A stretch of DNA of 64,000 bases from Arcobacter sp. LA11. GTDB lineage: Bacteria > Campylobacterota > Campylobacteria > Campylobacterales > Arcobacteraceae. Made by a program: the position numbers and the translations under genes. The stretch spans positions 124,001-188,000 of the forward strand of contig NZ_BDIR01000005.1 of NCBI RefSeq assembly GCF_001895145.1, in the 5' to 3' direction. Positions 35,953-43,909 of this stretch are shown here, piece by piece (the first letter of the stretch is position 1; every line of letters starts with the position of its first letter). The notes under the pieces were generated by a model, which was not told where the DNA came from, ran no database searches, and was given only the letters and a program-made list of their open reading frames with translations.

Positions 35953-37289
35953 TGACAGCAGGTTTTTCAAGAATAGGATTTATTTTAGCAGCTGCTGGTT
36001 CGGCTGTAGGTCTTGGTAATATTTGGAAATTTCCATATGTAACTGGAGAAAATGGTGGAGGTGCATTTGTAATTTTATATTTAATTGCTATTGCATTTAT
36101 TGGTCTTTCAATCTTTATTGCTGAATCATATATTGGTAAAGAATCAAGAGCAAATGCGGCAGCAGGTTATCAAGCTATTTCTAAATCAAATAATAAAAAT
36201 TGGAGATGGGCAGGATTTCAAATCTTTGCAGGTATTATAATTCTTTCTTTTTATGCATTTATTATTGGATGGATTATTGATTATCTAATTATATCTGTTA
36301 CAGGGCTTCCGGCAACAATTAAAGAGGCAGAAGATACATTTACTAATCTTATTACTCATAAAATTGGAACACAAATTTTATTTCATACAATTGTTGTAGC
36401 AACTATGATTTTTATTGCATTAAAAGGTGTAAAAAATGGTATTGAGAAATTAAACTTAATTCTAATGCCTCTACTTGCACTTATTTTATTTGGTCTACTA
36501 ATGTATTCAATGACATTGGATTCTTTTGGCAAAGCAATTGATTTTATGTTTATGCCTGATTGGTCAAAAGTAACTGTAGATTCAGTTCTTGCAGCAGTAG
36601 GACAAGCATTCTTCACATTATCACTTGGTATGGGTATTATTATTACATATTCAGCTTCTATGGCAAAAGATGCAAACTTTATCAAATCATCTGTATTTGT
36701 TGCAATAGTTGATACATCTGTTGCACTTATTGCAGGTGTAATTATATTCTCATTCCTTTTTGCTGCAGGGGCAAAAAGTACAGCAGGACCAGGATTAGTA
36801 TTTATCTCATTACCACTAATTTTTGCAGGCTGGGGAGTATTTGGACAAATTATTGCAGTTGCATTCTTTTGTGCACTTCTATTTGCAGGTATTACATCAG
36901 CTGTATCATTATTAGAACCATCAGTTAGATATTTAGTTGAAAAATTTGACATGAGTAGAGTTAAAGCTATATTTTTAGCTTCTGGATTTTTATACATTTT
37001 AGGAATACTTGCTCTTTTATCTATGAGTGCAGATTATGGTGAAGCATTGACATTCTTAGGAAAAAATTTATTTGACCACATGGATTATTTAACATCTTCT
37101 GTAGCGCTTCCTATTTCAGGATTTGTAACTTGTATCTTCTTAGGATATTTTGTTGATAAAAGTGAGTTAAAAGCTAAATTTACTTCTCAAACAAATGTAA
37201 TGGTATTTAATATTTGGCTTGTATTAGTTAGATATATTGTACCAGTTGCAATTGCACTTCTATTTTTAAATAAACTAGAAATAATCTAA
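35952..37289 (+). CDS. Sodium-dependent NSS-family transporter (copy 2)
   Basis: This 445-residue protein is a close tandem paralogue of the preceding gene, collinear throughout with the same TM1 (IGFILAAAGSAVGLGNIW) and TM6-TM8 blocks. The ATG uses the last base of the upstream stop codon, so translation is coupled. The two could be subunits of a heteromer or transporters with different substrates. Confidence 0.93.
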   Translation: MTAGFSRIGFILAAAGSAVGLGNIWKFPYVTGENGGGAFVILYLIAIAFIGLSIFIAESYIGKESRANAAAGYQAISKSNNKNWRWAGFQIFAGIIILSFYAFIIGWIIDYLIISVTGLPATIKEAEDTFTNLITHKIGTQILFHTIVVATMIFIALKGVKNGIEKLNLILMPLLALILFGLLMYSMTLDSFGKAIDFMFMPDWSKVTVDSVLAAVGQAFFTLSLGMGIIITYSASMAKDANFIKSSVFVAIVDTSVALIAGVIIFSFLFAAGAKSTAGPGLVFISLPLIFAGWGVFGQIIAVAFFCALLFAGITSAVSLLEPSVRYLVEKFDMSRVKAIFLASGFLYILGILALLSMSADYGEALTFLGKNLFDHMDYLTSSVALPISGFVTCIFLGYFVDKSELKAKFTSQTNVMVFNIWLVLVRYIVPVAIALLFLNKLEII

Positions 37290-37292
37290 ATA

Positions 37293-37320
37293 AAAAAGAT
37301 AGGTTAACTCCTATCTTTTT
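37293..37320. terminator. Bidirectional terminator between NSS pair and GDPD gene
   Basis: AAAAAGATAGG (37293-37303) pairs with CCTATCTTTTT (37310-37320) across TTAACT, with A-run and T-run flanks working in both directions. Confidence 0.7.
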
Positions 37321-38026
37321 TTATCTTTATATTTTCAAAAATAATATTATCTACAATATGTCTTGCTTTTCTTAGTTTCTTTTTACTATCAATAGTCCAC
37401 GAAACTAATGGTTTATTAAAAAACCTACAAAAATTAACTAAAAATGTATCTAAAAGTTTATAATCTAAAGAGATAAAATCTGGTTTTGAAGTAAATAGTC
37501 TATATAAAAAAACTATTTTATAAAATTTTATTTGAAATTTTTTTAAATCACCAAAAATCAAACCTCTTTTTATATCTGGCTTATTTTGTTTAAACCAATT
37601 TATAACTTCAACATTAAATGAACAAACTGCAAAATGGCCTTTATAATTTTCTAATTCTTTTGATAACAACTCTTCAAATAAGCCTACTGTTCCATAGTTT
37701 TTCACTTCAATCAGTACAGGAACTTGTCCATTTATAAGTTCTAAAACTTCACTTAGCAAAGGGATTTTTTCTGAAGTATGATAAAGATTAAATTTCTTTA
37801 AGTTTGAATAAGCTTGATTTGCAATTTTTTTCTTTGAAGCACAAATTCTAAGTAGATTTTTATCATGAAATACTACAACTTGATTATCTTTAGTAATTCT
37901 AATATCAAGCTCAATTGCATAGTTTTTTTCTAATGCTTTTTTAAATGCAAGATTAGAGTTTTCAGGGATAGTAAATCCCATATGTAAACCTCTATGAGCT
38001 ATAGGGTATTGTATTAACCAATCCAT
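37304..38026 (-). CDS. Glycerophosphodiester phosphodiesterase family protein
   Basis: GDPD enzymes hydrolyse glycerophosphodiesters to glycerol 3-phosphate and an alcohol. The 240-residue protein begins with PIAHRGLHMGFTIPENS (catalytic His-Arg, Glu), then ELDIRIT (metal Glu/Asp) and VVFHDKNLLRI (catalytic His). SWTID is near the end. No signal peptide is apparent, so a cytosolic UgpQ-like role is likely. It closes a four-gene run with acyltransferase, TagF-like and TagD-like genes. Confidence 0.9.
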   Translation of the reverse strand: MDWLIQYPIAHRGLHMGFTIPENSNLAFKKALEKNYAIELDIRITKDNQVVVFHDKNLLRICASKKKIANQAYSNLKKFNLYHTSEKIPLLSEVLELINGQVPVLIEVKNYGTVGLFEELLSKELENYKGHFAVCSFNVEVINWFKQNKPDIKRGLIFGDLKKFQIKFYKIVFLYRLFTSKPDFISLDYKLLDTFLVNFCRFFNKPLVSWTIDSKKKLRKARHIVDNIIFENIKIKKDRS

Positions 38027-38056
38027 TTATTCTCTTTTTTTGGATTGATTATACAT

Positions 38057-38674
38057 TTATTTTGATTCAAGTTCTTCTAATGCTTTTTCAATATCATCAA
38101 ATGAAATATCTTTTAAATCCTCTACAGGCATATCCCACCACTTTACTTTTTCTAATCTTTTTATAATTTCTTCATCAAATCTATATTTTAAAACTTTTGC
38201 AGGGACTCCACCTACAATTGCATAAGGAGGAACATCTTTAACAACAACTGAACCACCTGCAACAATAGCTCCATTGCCAATTGTTAATCCTCTTTTTACA
38301 ACAGCTAATGAACCAACCCATACATCATTTCCAAAAACTGTCTCTTTTGGTCTCTCTATCTTTTTTTGTTCAAAATCTTCTATATAATCTGGAAAATGAA
38401 GTTTTAAATTGTATTGAATAGCAGAAGAGCTAAGCCAAGTAGTTGGATGATCAAAAGCACCTAATTCACAATTCTTTCCTATAGAGCAATATTTACCCAT
38501 CTTTGTTCCAGGGAAAAGAGTAGTACCACTATTAATAAATGTATAGTTACCTACATTACAAGAATGTTTTACATTTGCAGTACCAACTAATCTTACAGGA
38601 GCATTTAGAACTGTATTTTTACCAACTTTTGCATCTTTTGATATATAGTTAATATCTTTTTTCTCTTTTACCAT
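38057..38674 (-). CDS. Hexapeptide-repeat acyltransferase (paralogue of the phn-operon enzyme)
   Basis: This 205-residue left-handed beta-helix acyltransferase is similar in length and layout to the protein at 16199-16831. Repeats are followed by FGNDVWVGSLAVVKRGL, GNGAIVAGGSVVVKDVPPYAIVGGVPAKVLKYRF and a C-terminal WWDMP segment. Neighbours point to modification of a glycerol-phosphate-linked product. The acceptor is unknown. Confidence 0.85.
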   Translation of the reverse strand: MVKEKKDINYISKDAKVGKNTVLNAPVRLVGTANVKHSCNVGNYTFINSGTTLFPGTKMGKYCSIGKNCELGAFDHPTTWLSSSAIQYNLKLHFPDYIEDFEQKKIERPKETVFGNDVWVGSLAVVKRGLTIGNGAIVAGGSVVVKDVPPYAIVGGVPAKVLKYRFDEEIIKRLEKVKWWDMPVEDLKDISFDDIEKALEELESK

Positions 38675-38686
38675 AAATTCCCTTTT

Positions 38687-39778
38687 CTATTTTTTTAAAT
38701 TTTTTACTTTTTTATTTCTAATCTTAATATACTCAGAAATTTTATTTATAAAAATTTTTGTACTTTCACCTTTTTTATAATTTCCTAAATAATATTCTTT
38801 AACTTTTTTTCTTGCTTTTTTATTTGTATCATTTAAAATTTCATCTTCCATAATCTCAATAAAATTTTCAAAGTTTTTTCTATCAATTGTTTTAAAAGCT
38901 TTTCTTAGTTCGTTTATACTTTGATCTTCTAAAACCTCCATATATGCTGCAGGTTTGTTTGTATATAAATAATCAATCATCACTGAAGTATTATCAAAAA
39001 AAGCAAAATCAACTAAAGTGAAAACATCATTGATATCATCTTCACCCATATAATAAGCATTTGAAGATTGACTTATTATCTGTAAAATCTCGTTATTTGC
39101 ACTTAAGGCATCTTCATCTCTTGTTCCAAGAGCTGAGTGTGGTTTGTAAATCAGAATATTGTTCTTATTTTTTAAAATTTCTTTTACTAAAGTTACTCCA
39201 TATAAAGGAACAGAAGTATAATTCATACTAGGGTGAGTTGCCTCCCAAGTTGGAGCATATAAAATAACTCTTTGTTTTTTATTCTTTTTTATTTCTAGTT
39301 GATTAATAAAATCAAGTTGAGGACGACCTACTTTTATAAATTTTTCAGAGTTAAAATTCAATAAATATTCAGCATATCTATCTACACCTCTTTGTCCAAC
39401 AGTAAAAATATAATCATAAGCTTGAGATTGATTAGATCTCATTGACTCTTTTTCACTCTCCCCATGATTTAAATGAATATGATAACCTCTACTATATCTA
39501 AGTGCTTGAAAATTTTTAAGTGAATTATTTATATACAAAGTAATAGAAAATTCATTTTCTTGATACAGTTCAATTAAATTTGTAAAATCTTGTATATATA
39601 CAACTTCAAAAACTTGCTCTTTGATAAAATGTAAATATACTTCATAATCAGTAATTACATACAACAGTTTGTGTTTTTTATTTAGTTCTTCAAAAGGCTT
39701 TTGCCATTGTTTGATTTGATAGTATGAATTTATACCACCACAAAAATAGGCAACTATCTCACAATTTTTATAATTCAA
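38687..39778 (-). CDS. CDP-glycerol glycerophosphotransferase family protein (TagF/TagB-like)
   Basis: This 363-residue protein has the Glyphos_transf fold. HLNHGESEK is the N-domain motif, FIKVGRPQLDFI, VILYAPTWEATH and YKPHSALG follow, and FFDNTSVMIDYLYTNKPAAYME ends the catalytic domain. It would transfer glycerol phosphate from CDP-glycerol to a lipid- or glycan-linked acceptor. The start is TTG, 9 bp after the TagD-like gene, with AAGAG upstream. Confidence 0.87.
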   Translation of the reverse strand: MNYKNCEIVAYFCGGINSYYQIKQWQKPFEELNKKHKLLYVITDYEVYLHFIKEQVFEVVYIQDFTNLIELYQENEFSITLYINNSLKNFQALRYSRGYHIHLNHGESEKESMRSNQSQAYDYIFTVGQRGVDRYAEYLLNFNSEKFIKVGRPQLDFINQLEIKKNKKQRVILYAPTWEATHPSMNYTSVPLYGVTLVKEILKNKNNILIYKPHSALGTRDEDALSANNEILQIISQSSNAYYMGEDDINDVFTLVDFAFFDNTSVMIDYLYTNKPAAYMEVLEDQSINELRKAFKTIDRKNFENFIEIMEDEILNDTNKKARKKVKEYYLGNYKKGESTKIFINKISEYIKIRNKKVKNLKK

Positions 39779-39787
39779 ATTTGACTC

Positions 39788-40180
39788 TTATAATGTTTTA
39801 ATTTTTTCTATTATTTCAGTAGTTGAAATATCAGGTGTCCTTGGTAAGTACATAACTTCGCAAATATCGTTAAACTCATCAAACTTACCTGCCCAATCAC
39901 ATCCCATAATTAAACAATCAGCTTTATGTTTTAGAATATACTCTCTTTTCAACTCTAAAGACTCTTCTAAAAAGACATCATCAACAAAGTTTAATGAAGA
40001 TATTATATCCATTCTCTCTTTTTCTGAAAAAACAGGATTTCTACCTTTCTTCTTGTAATTTAACGCATCAGAAGAGACACCAACAATAAGTTCATCTGCA
40101 TGATTAGCAGCTCTTTCTAAAATTTTCAAATGACCGTAATGAAATACATCAAATGTCCCAAAAGTCAAAATTCTTTTCAT
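39788..40180 (-). CDS. Glycerol-3-phosphate cytidylyltransferase-like protein (TagD family)
   Basis: This 130-residue nucleotidyltransferase probably makes CDP-glycerol from CTP and glycerol 3-phosphate. It has GTFDVFHYGHL (HxGH) at residues 7-17, and RTPDISTT near residue 113 matches the ISTT signature. Length and motifs match TagD. It begins the four-gene run, supplying the donor for the TagF-like enzyme. Confidence 0.9.
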   Translation of the reverse strand: MKRILTFGTFDVFHYGHLKILERAANHADELIVGVSSDALNYKKKGRNPVFSEKERMDIISSLNFVDDVFLEESLELKREYILKHKADCLIMGCDWAGKFDEFNDICEVMYLPRTPDISTTEIIEKIKTL

Positions 40181-40243
40181 TCACTCTCCCAATTTAATTT
40201 TTATAAATAAAACTATAAAAATGGAATTATAATCAAAAAAAAT

Positions 40244-40273
40244 GTAATATAAAGGGATTTACATTTATATTAC
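40244..40273. other. AT-only inverted repeat in intergenic DNA
   Basis: GTAATATAA (40244-40252) and TTATATTAC (40265-40273) form a 9-bp stem with a 12-nt loop in the 250-bp gap before the TagD-like gene. It may be an operator or a weak hairpin. I see no gene in the gap. Confidence 0.25.
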
Positions 40274-40414
40274 TTTTATTTGAATTTTTCAAAAACATTT
40301 CATTTTTTATAGAGAAAGCTTATAAAAAATATATGATTGTATACTTAAAAATAAAATCGTAAATTATAAATTAATCTAATTTTTAGGAAGAAGTTTTGTA
40401 TAAGTTTTTATTAT

Positions 40415-40452
40415 AAAAGAAGCTTTTAGAACTATTTTCTAAAGCTTCTTTT
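40415..40452 (-). terminator. Terminator at the helicase 3' end
   Basis: TTTCTAAAGCTTCTTTT (40436-40452) pairs with AAAAGAAGCTTTTAGAA (40415-40431) with one bulge. It overlaps the helicase stop codon and, read on the minus strand, ends in a T-rich stretch. Confidence 0.55.
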
Positions 40453-41730
40453 AGCATCTCTTTTTGTAGTTTTTTTAGATTTTGCACCACTTTTTTTAGG
40501 AGCATCTTCTCTTGCAGTTTGTTTCTTTTTATAGTGACCTTTTTTTTCACTCAAAGTCATTTTCTTTTTCATAGGTTTTTGTCTAGGTTGTCTATCTTTT
40601 AAAGGAAAATCTTCATGTATTTCTCTTTTTACATTTAGTCTTAAATCTCTTTCAATCTTGCTAAAATGGTTATAGTCCTCAACTGTAAGCATACTTATTA
40701 CAGTTCCTTTATTTCCAGCACGTCCAGTTCTCCCTACTCTATGAGTAAACTCATCAGTCGCTTCAGGAAGAGTATAATTTATAACTAAAGGAAGTTCTTT
40801 AATATCAAGTCCACGTGCAGCAATATCAGTAGCAACTAAAACTTTTACTTTCTTACTTCTAAAGTCCTTGATAGCTTGTACTCTGTTTTTATATTCTACA
40901 TCACCATGAATAGCAGCTATTTTAATTCCTTGAGATCTAAAGTATTCAAAAGCTGCATTTGCACTATCTTTTTTATTTACGAAAAGTAACACTTGTTCAT
41001 GTTTAGTTGTTTTCAAAATATGAGCAACAAGTTCTTTTTTTCTTTTTACATCTACTTTAAAAGCTTCATGTTTAATAATATCAACTCTATCTCGTCTATC
41101 ATGAATTTGAACAGTTACAGGGTCTCTTAAAAACTCTTTTGCAAGTTTCCTAATATTTTGAGAAACTGTTGCTGAACACATTACTATTTGTCTATAAGGA
41201 GAACATAAAGAGAAGATAGTTTCAATCTCTTTTATAAAGCCCATCTCAAGCATAGTATCTGCTTCATCTAAAACAATAAAATTAACAGAACTTAAATCAA
41301 TAAGTTCATCACGTTCTAAATCAAGTAATCTTCCAGCAGTAGCAACAACAATATCAATTCCACCACTTAAAGTTTCACCTTGCTTTGTTCTGCTAGTTCC
41401 ACCCATGATTTTAGTATGTTTTACTTTTAAATGTTTTCCATACTCAGAAAGTGATTTAGATACTTGTTCTACAAGCTCACGTGTTGGAACTAAAATAAGT
41501 CCTCTTAACACTCTATTGTTAAAGTTTAGGTCATTGTTAACTTTATTTAACATAGGCAATACGTATGAAGCTGTCTTACCAGTACCTGATTTAGAAGCTG
41601 CAATTACATCTATCTTTTTATTTATAATAGGTATTACTTTTCTTTGTACTGCTGTTGGATTTTCATAACCTTGGTCTTCAATTGCTTTGTTTATTGAAGA
41701 ATGAAAATTAAATTCTATAAATTTTTTGAT
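40432..41730 (-). CDS. DEAD-box RNA helicase (probable ATC start)
   Basis: This is an RhlE-like ATP-dependent RNA helicase. The frame is open from the upstream stop at 41740-41742 and encodes a complete N-terminus. FIEFNFHSSI and NPTAVQRKVIPII form the Q motif, and AASKSGTGKT is motif I. PTRELV, VLDEAD, CSAT, VATDIAARGLD and HRVGRTGRAG follow, with a Lys/Arg-rich tail. The first canonical start (TTG, 41559) lies after motif I and would destroy the enzyme. AAAGGA at 41736-41741 is 5 nt before ATC at 41728-41730, which I take as the start (432 residues). Confidence 0.82.
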   Translation of the reverse strand: MKKFIEFNFHSSINKAIEDQGYENPTAVQRKVIPIINKKIDVIAASKSGTGKTASYVLPMLNKVNNDLNFNNRVLRGLILVPTRELVEQVSKSLSEYGKHLKVKHTKIMGGTSRTKQGETLSGGIDIVVATAGRLLDLERDELIDLSSVNFIVLDEADTMLEMGFIKEIETIFSLCSPYRQIVMCSATVSQNIRKLAKEFLRDPVTVQIHDRRDRVDIIKHEAFKVDVKRKKELVAHILKTTKHEQVLLFVNKKDSANAAFEYFRSQGIKIAAIHGDVEYKNRVQAIKDFRSKKVKVLVATDIAARGLDIKELPLVINYTLPEATDEFTHRVGRTGRAGNKGTVISMLTVEDYNHFSKIERDLRLNVKREIHEDFPLKDRQPRQKPMKKKMTLSEKKGHYKKKQTAREDAPKKSGAKSKKTTKRDAKRSFRK

Positions 41731-41739
41731 AGGATTCCT

Positions 41740-42063
41740 TTAAAATATGCTTGCCATTTCATCATCTAAGTAAGCATCTATTTTTTCAATCAGTTTTTCA
41801 AATGAAATTTTACCTTCTTTATTAAATAAAACAACCTCTTCTCCAAATTCATCTTTTATATGATGTTCTGTTTTTAACACTTTTTCATATAAATCTTGAA
41901 TATCTTCGGGTGAATCATCTTTGTTGTATAAAAACCAATTTGCTGTTGTATCATCTAATCTAATAAGACCATATGTTTTTTCATCATCTATATAATCTTG
42001 TATAGTTCCATTTTCAAACTCTACACCAACAACAATATCATTTTCGTTTAATATCATTTCCAT
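41740..42063 (-). CDS. Hypothetical acidic protein upstream of the helicase
   Basis: This 107-residue acidic protein has no recognised domain; alternating strands and helices suggest a small globular fold. AAAGG lies 9 nt before the ATG. Its TAA is in the same frame as the helicase, and the helicase Shine-Dalgarno overlaps that stop, so translational coupling or read-through is possible. Confidence 0.65.
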   Translation of the reverse strand: MEMILNENDIVVGVEFENGTIQDYIDDEKTYGLIRLDDTTANWFLYNKDDSPEDIQDLYEKVLKTEHHIKDEFGEEVVLFNKEGKISFEKLIEKIDAYLDDEMASIF

Positions 42064-42116
42064 TAATAAAAACCTTTAAAACTGTTTATAATTTCGCGAT
42101 GATAGCGTGTTTTTGA

Positions 42117-42623
42117 TTAAAAGTAAAGCTTTCCAAACTTATCAACATAAGTAAGATAGATTCTCAAATCTAATTCATATTGGTGATATGATGGTTCCAT
42201 ATAAGTACAAAGTTTATAAAAAGCTTTATCATGACTTTTTTCTTTTATATGTGATAGCTCATGAACAATAATCATTCGTAAAAACTCTTCTGGACAATTT
42301 TTAAACATAGAAGCTACTCTAATCTCATTTTTACTTTTTAACTTTCCACCTTGAACTCGTGAGATAAAGGTGTGTAAACCAAGTGCATCATTGATAACAT
42401 TTATCTTTCCATCATAAATTACTTTACTAAGAGGAAGTGATTTTTTTAAAAAATTATTTTTTAAATCAATCGTATAATCATACAAAGCTTTATCGCTTTT
42501 TATATCATGAGATTTTGGATAATTTTTCAGTAAATATTTGTCTAATTTTTTGTCACTTATTAGTTGTTGTACTTGCGTTTTGATATGAGAAGGATAATGT
42601 TCTAAATATTTTAATGACTTCAT
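42117..42623 (-). CDS. YgjP-like metallopeptidase domain protein
   Basis: This 168-residue SprT/WLM-like protein has the zinc motif HELSHIKEKSHDKAFY, i.e. HExxH with a third His eight residues later. The surrounding VIYDGKINVINDALGLHTFISR-like strands are typical of the YgjP (DUF45) family. No signal peptide is visible, so it is probably cytosolic. The substrate is unknown. Confidence 0.85.
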   Translation of the reverse strand: MKSLKYLEHYPSHIKTQVQQLISDKKLDKYLLKNYPKSHDIKSDKALYDYTIDLKNNFLKKSLPLSKVIYDGKINVINDALGLHTFISRVQGGKLKSKNEIRVASMFKNCPEEFLRMIIVHELSHIKEKSHDKAFYKLCTYMEPSYHQYELDLRIYLTYVDKFGKLYF

Positions 42624-42700
42624 AGCTGCAATTTTATCATAATATATAATTTTTTTGTTAAAATTTGTAGAAATAAAAGCTTAAGAAAAAGAGAAAAAAT

Positions 42701-43393
42701 ATGCAATTTGATGGATTTAAAGAAGAAGCCCTAACATTTTTAAATGAAATAGAACATAATAACAACAAAGTATGGTTTGAAGCAAATAGACACAGATGGG
42801 AAAAAATAATACTTGAACCAAATAAAGCCTATGTAGAAGAAATGGGGGAACACCTTATAGCTTTAGCTCCATTTATAAAAGCTCAACCAAAAGCAGGAGG
42901 TTCTTTATTTAAAATATATAGAGATACTAGATTTTCACATGATAAAACACCAATAAAAATCAAAATAGGAATTATGTTTTGGCAAGGAGTTCTACATAGA
43001 ATGAAATGTCCATGTTTTTATATGCAATACAAAGAAAAAGAAGTATTTTTAGGTACAGGGATAAGAGTATTTAAAGAAGAGCTTCTTAAAAACTATAGAG
43101 AGTATATAAAAGTTGAAAAAAATGCAAAAGCCTTACACGATATTATTGAAGATTTAAAACAAAAAGGTATTACTATTCCTGAACCTCATTATAAAAGAAT
43201 TCCAGCAGGATTTGATAAAGAAAATAAATATGCCTATCTTGCAAAATATAATGGTATGTTCGTAAACAAAACTTTTAAGCCAAATAAAACTTTCCATTCT
43301 AAGAAAATAATAAACTACAACTTCAAATTCTATGACTCAACATTAGAGCTTTTTAATTGGCTTGATGAGTTTATAAAAAGTATAAAAAAGTAA
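42701..43393 (+). CDS. DUF2461 domain-containing protein
   Basis: This 230-residue protein has the DUF2461 pattern: FDGFKEEALTFLNEIEHNNNKVWFEANRHRW at the N-terminus and GGSLFKIYRDTRFSHDKTPIK in the middle. A GIRVFKEELLKNYREYI block follows. The family is widespread but its biochemistry is undefined. Confidence 0.88.
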   Translation: MQFDGFKEEALTFLNEIEHNNNKVWFEANRHRWEKIILEPNKAYVEEMGEHLIALAPFIKAQPKAGGSLFKIYRDTRFSHDKTPIKIKIGIMFWQGVLHRMKCPCFYMQYKEKEVFLGTGIRVFKEELLKNYREYIKVEKNAKALHDIIEDLKQKGITIPEPHYKRIPAGFDKENKYAYLAKYNGMFVNKTFKPNKTFHSKKIINYNFKFYDSTLELFNWLDEFIKSIKK

Positions 43394-43502
43394 TTATTTT
43401 TACAAATTCCTTATTTTTATACATTAATATAATGAAAAATAATTATTTTTAAGTTATTAGTTACTATAATCAATATATTATTAATTTAAAGAAAGGCTTA
43501 AA

Positions 43503-43901
43503 ATGTCTATTGATTTAGGGATAAATGAAGTTAAACTGGACCCGACAAGTATGATAGTTACTGAAACAAATGAAAAAGGCATTATCCAATATGCTAGTAA
43601 AGACTTTTGTAAAATCTCAGGATTTTCAAAAGAAGAACTTATTGGACAACCTCACAATATGATTAGGCATAATTTTATGCCAAAAGCCGCCTTTGCTGAC
43701 CTTTGGAGTACTATTCAATCTGGCAAAAAATGGGTAGGTATAGTAATAAATAGAACTAAAGATGGTGGTTACTACTGGGTAAAAGCAATTGTTTTCCCTT
43801 CAAAATATGTTGATGGAAGTACCAAATATATCTCTGTTAGGGTTATGCCTTCACAAAAAGAGATTGATGCTGTGCTTGAATTATATCCAACAATGGATTA
43901 G
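43503..43901 (+). CDS. Stand-alone PAS domain protein, Aer/CetB-like
   Basis: This 132-residue soluble PAS protein is of the Aer type: [37 protein letters not shown], then [20 protein letters not shown]. In Aer such domains bind FAD and sense redox state. The usual RHPDMP turn reads RHNFMP here. It lies 8 bp before an MCP gene lacking its own PAS domain, matching the split CetB/CetA energy-taxis design of Campylobacter. Confidence 0.85.
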   Translation: MSIDLGINEVKLDPTSMIVTETNEKGIIQYASKDFCKISGFSKEELIGQPHNMIRHNFMPKAAFADLWSTIQSGKKWVGIVINRTKDGGYYWVKAIVFPSKYVDGSTKYISVRVMPSQKEIDAVLELYPTMD

Positions 43902-43909
43902 GAGAAAAA

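Noticed and set aside
36383-36997. Long open frame (204 codons) antisense to the second NSS transporter
   Set aside because: The sense strand encodes an unmistakable transporter; long antisense frames arise from its codon bias.
40181-40431. Hidden gene or RNA before the TagD-like gene
   Set aside because: Only an AT-only dyad and the helicase terminator are visible; there is no open frame or stable RNA fold.
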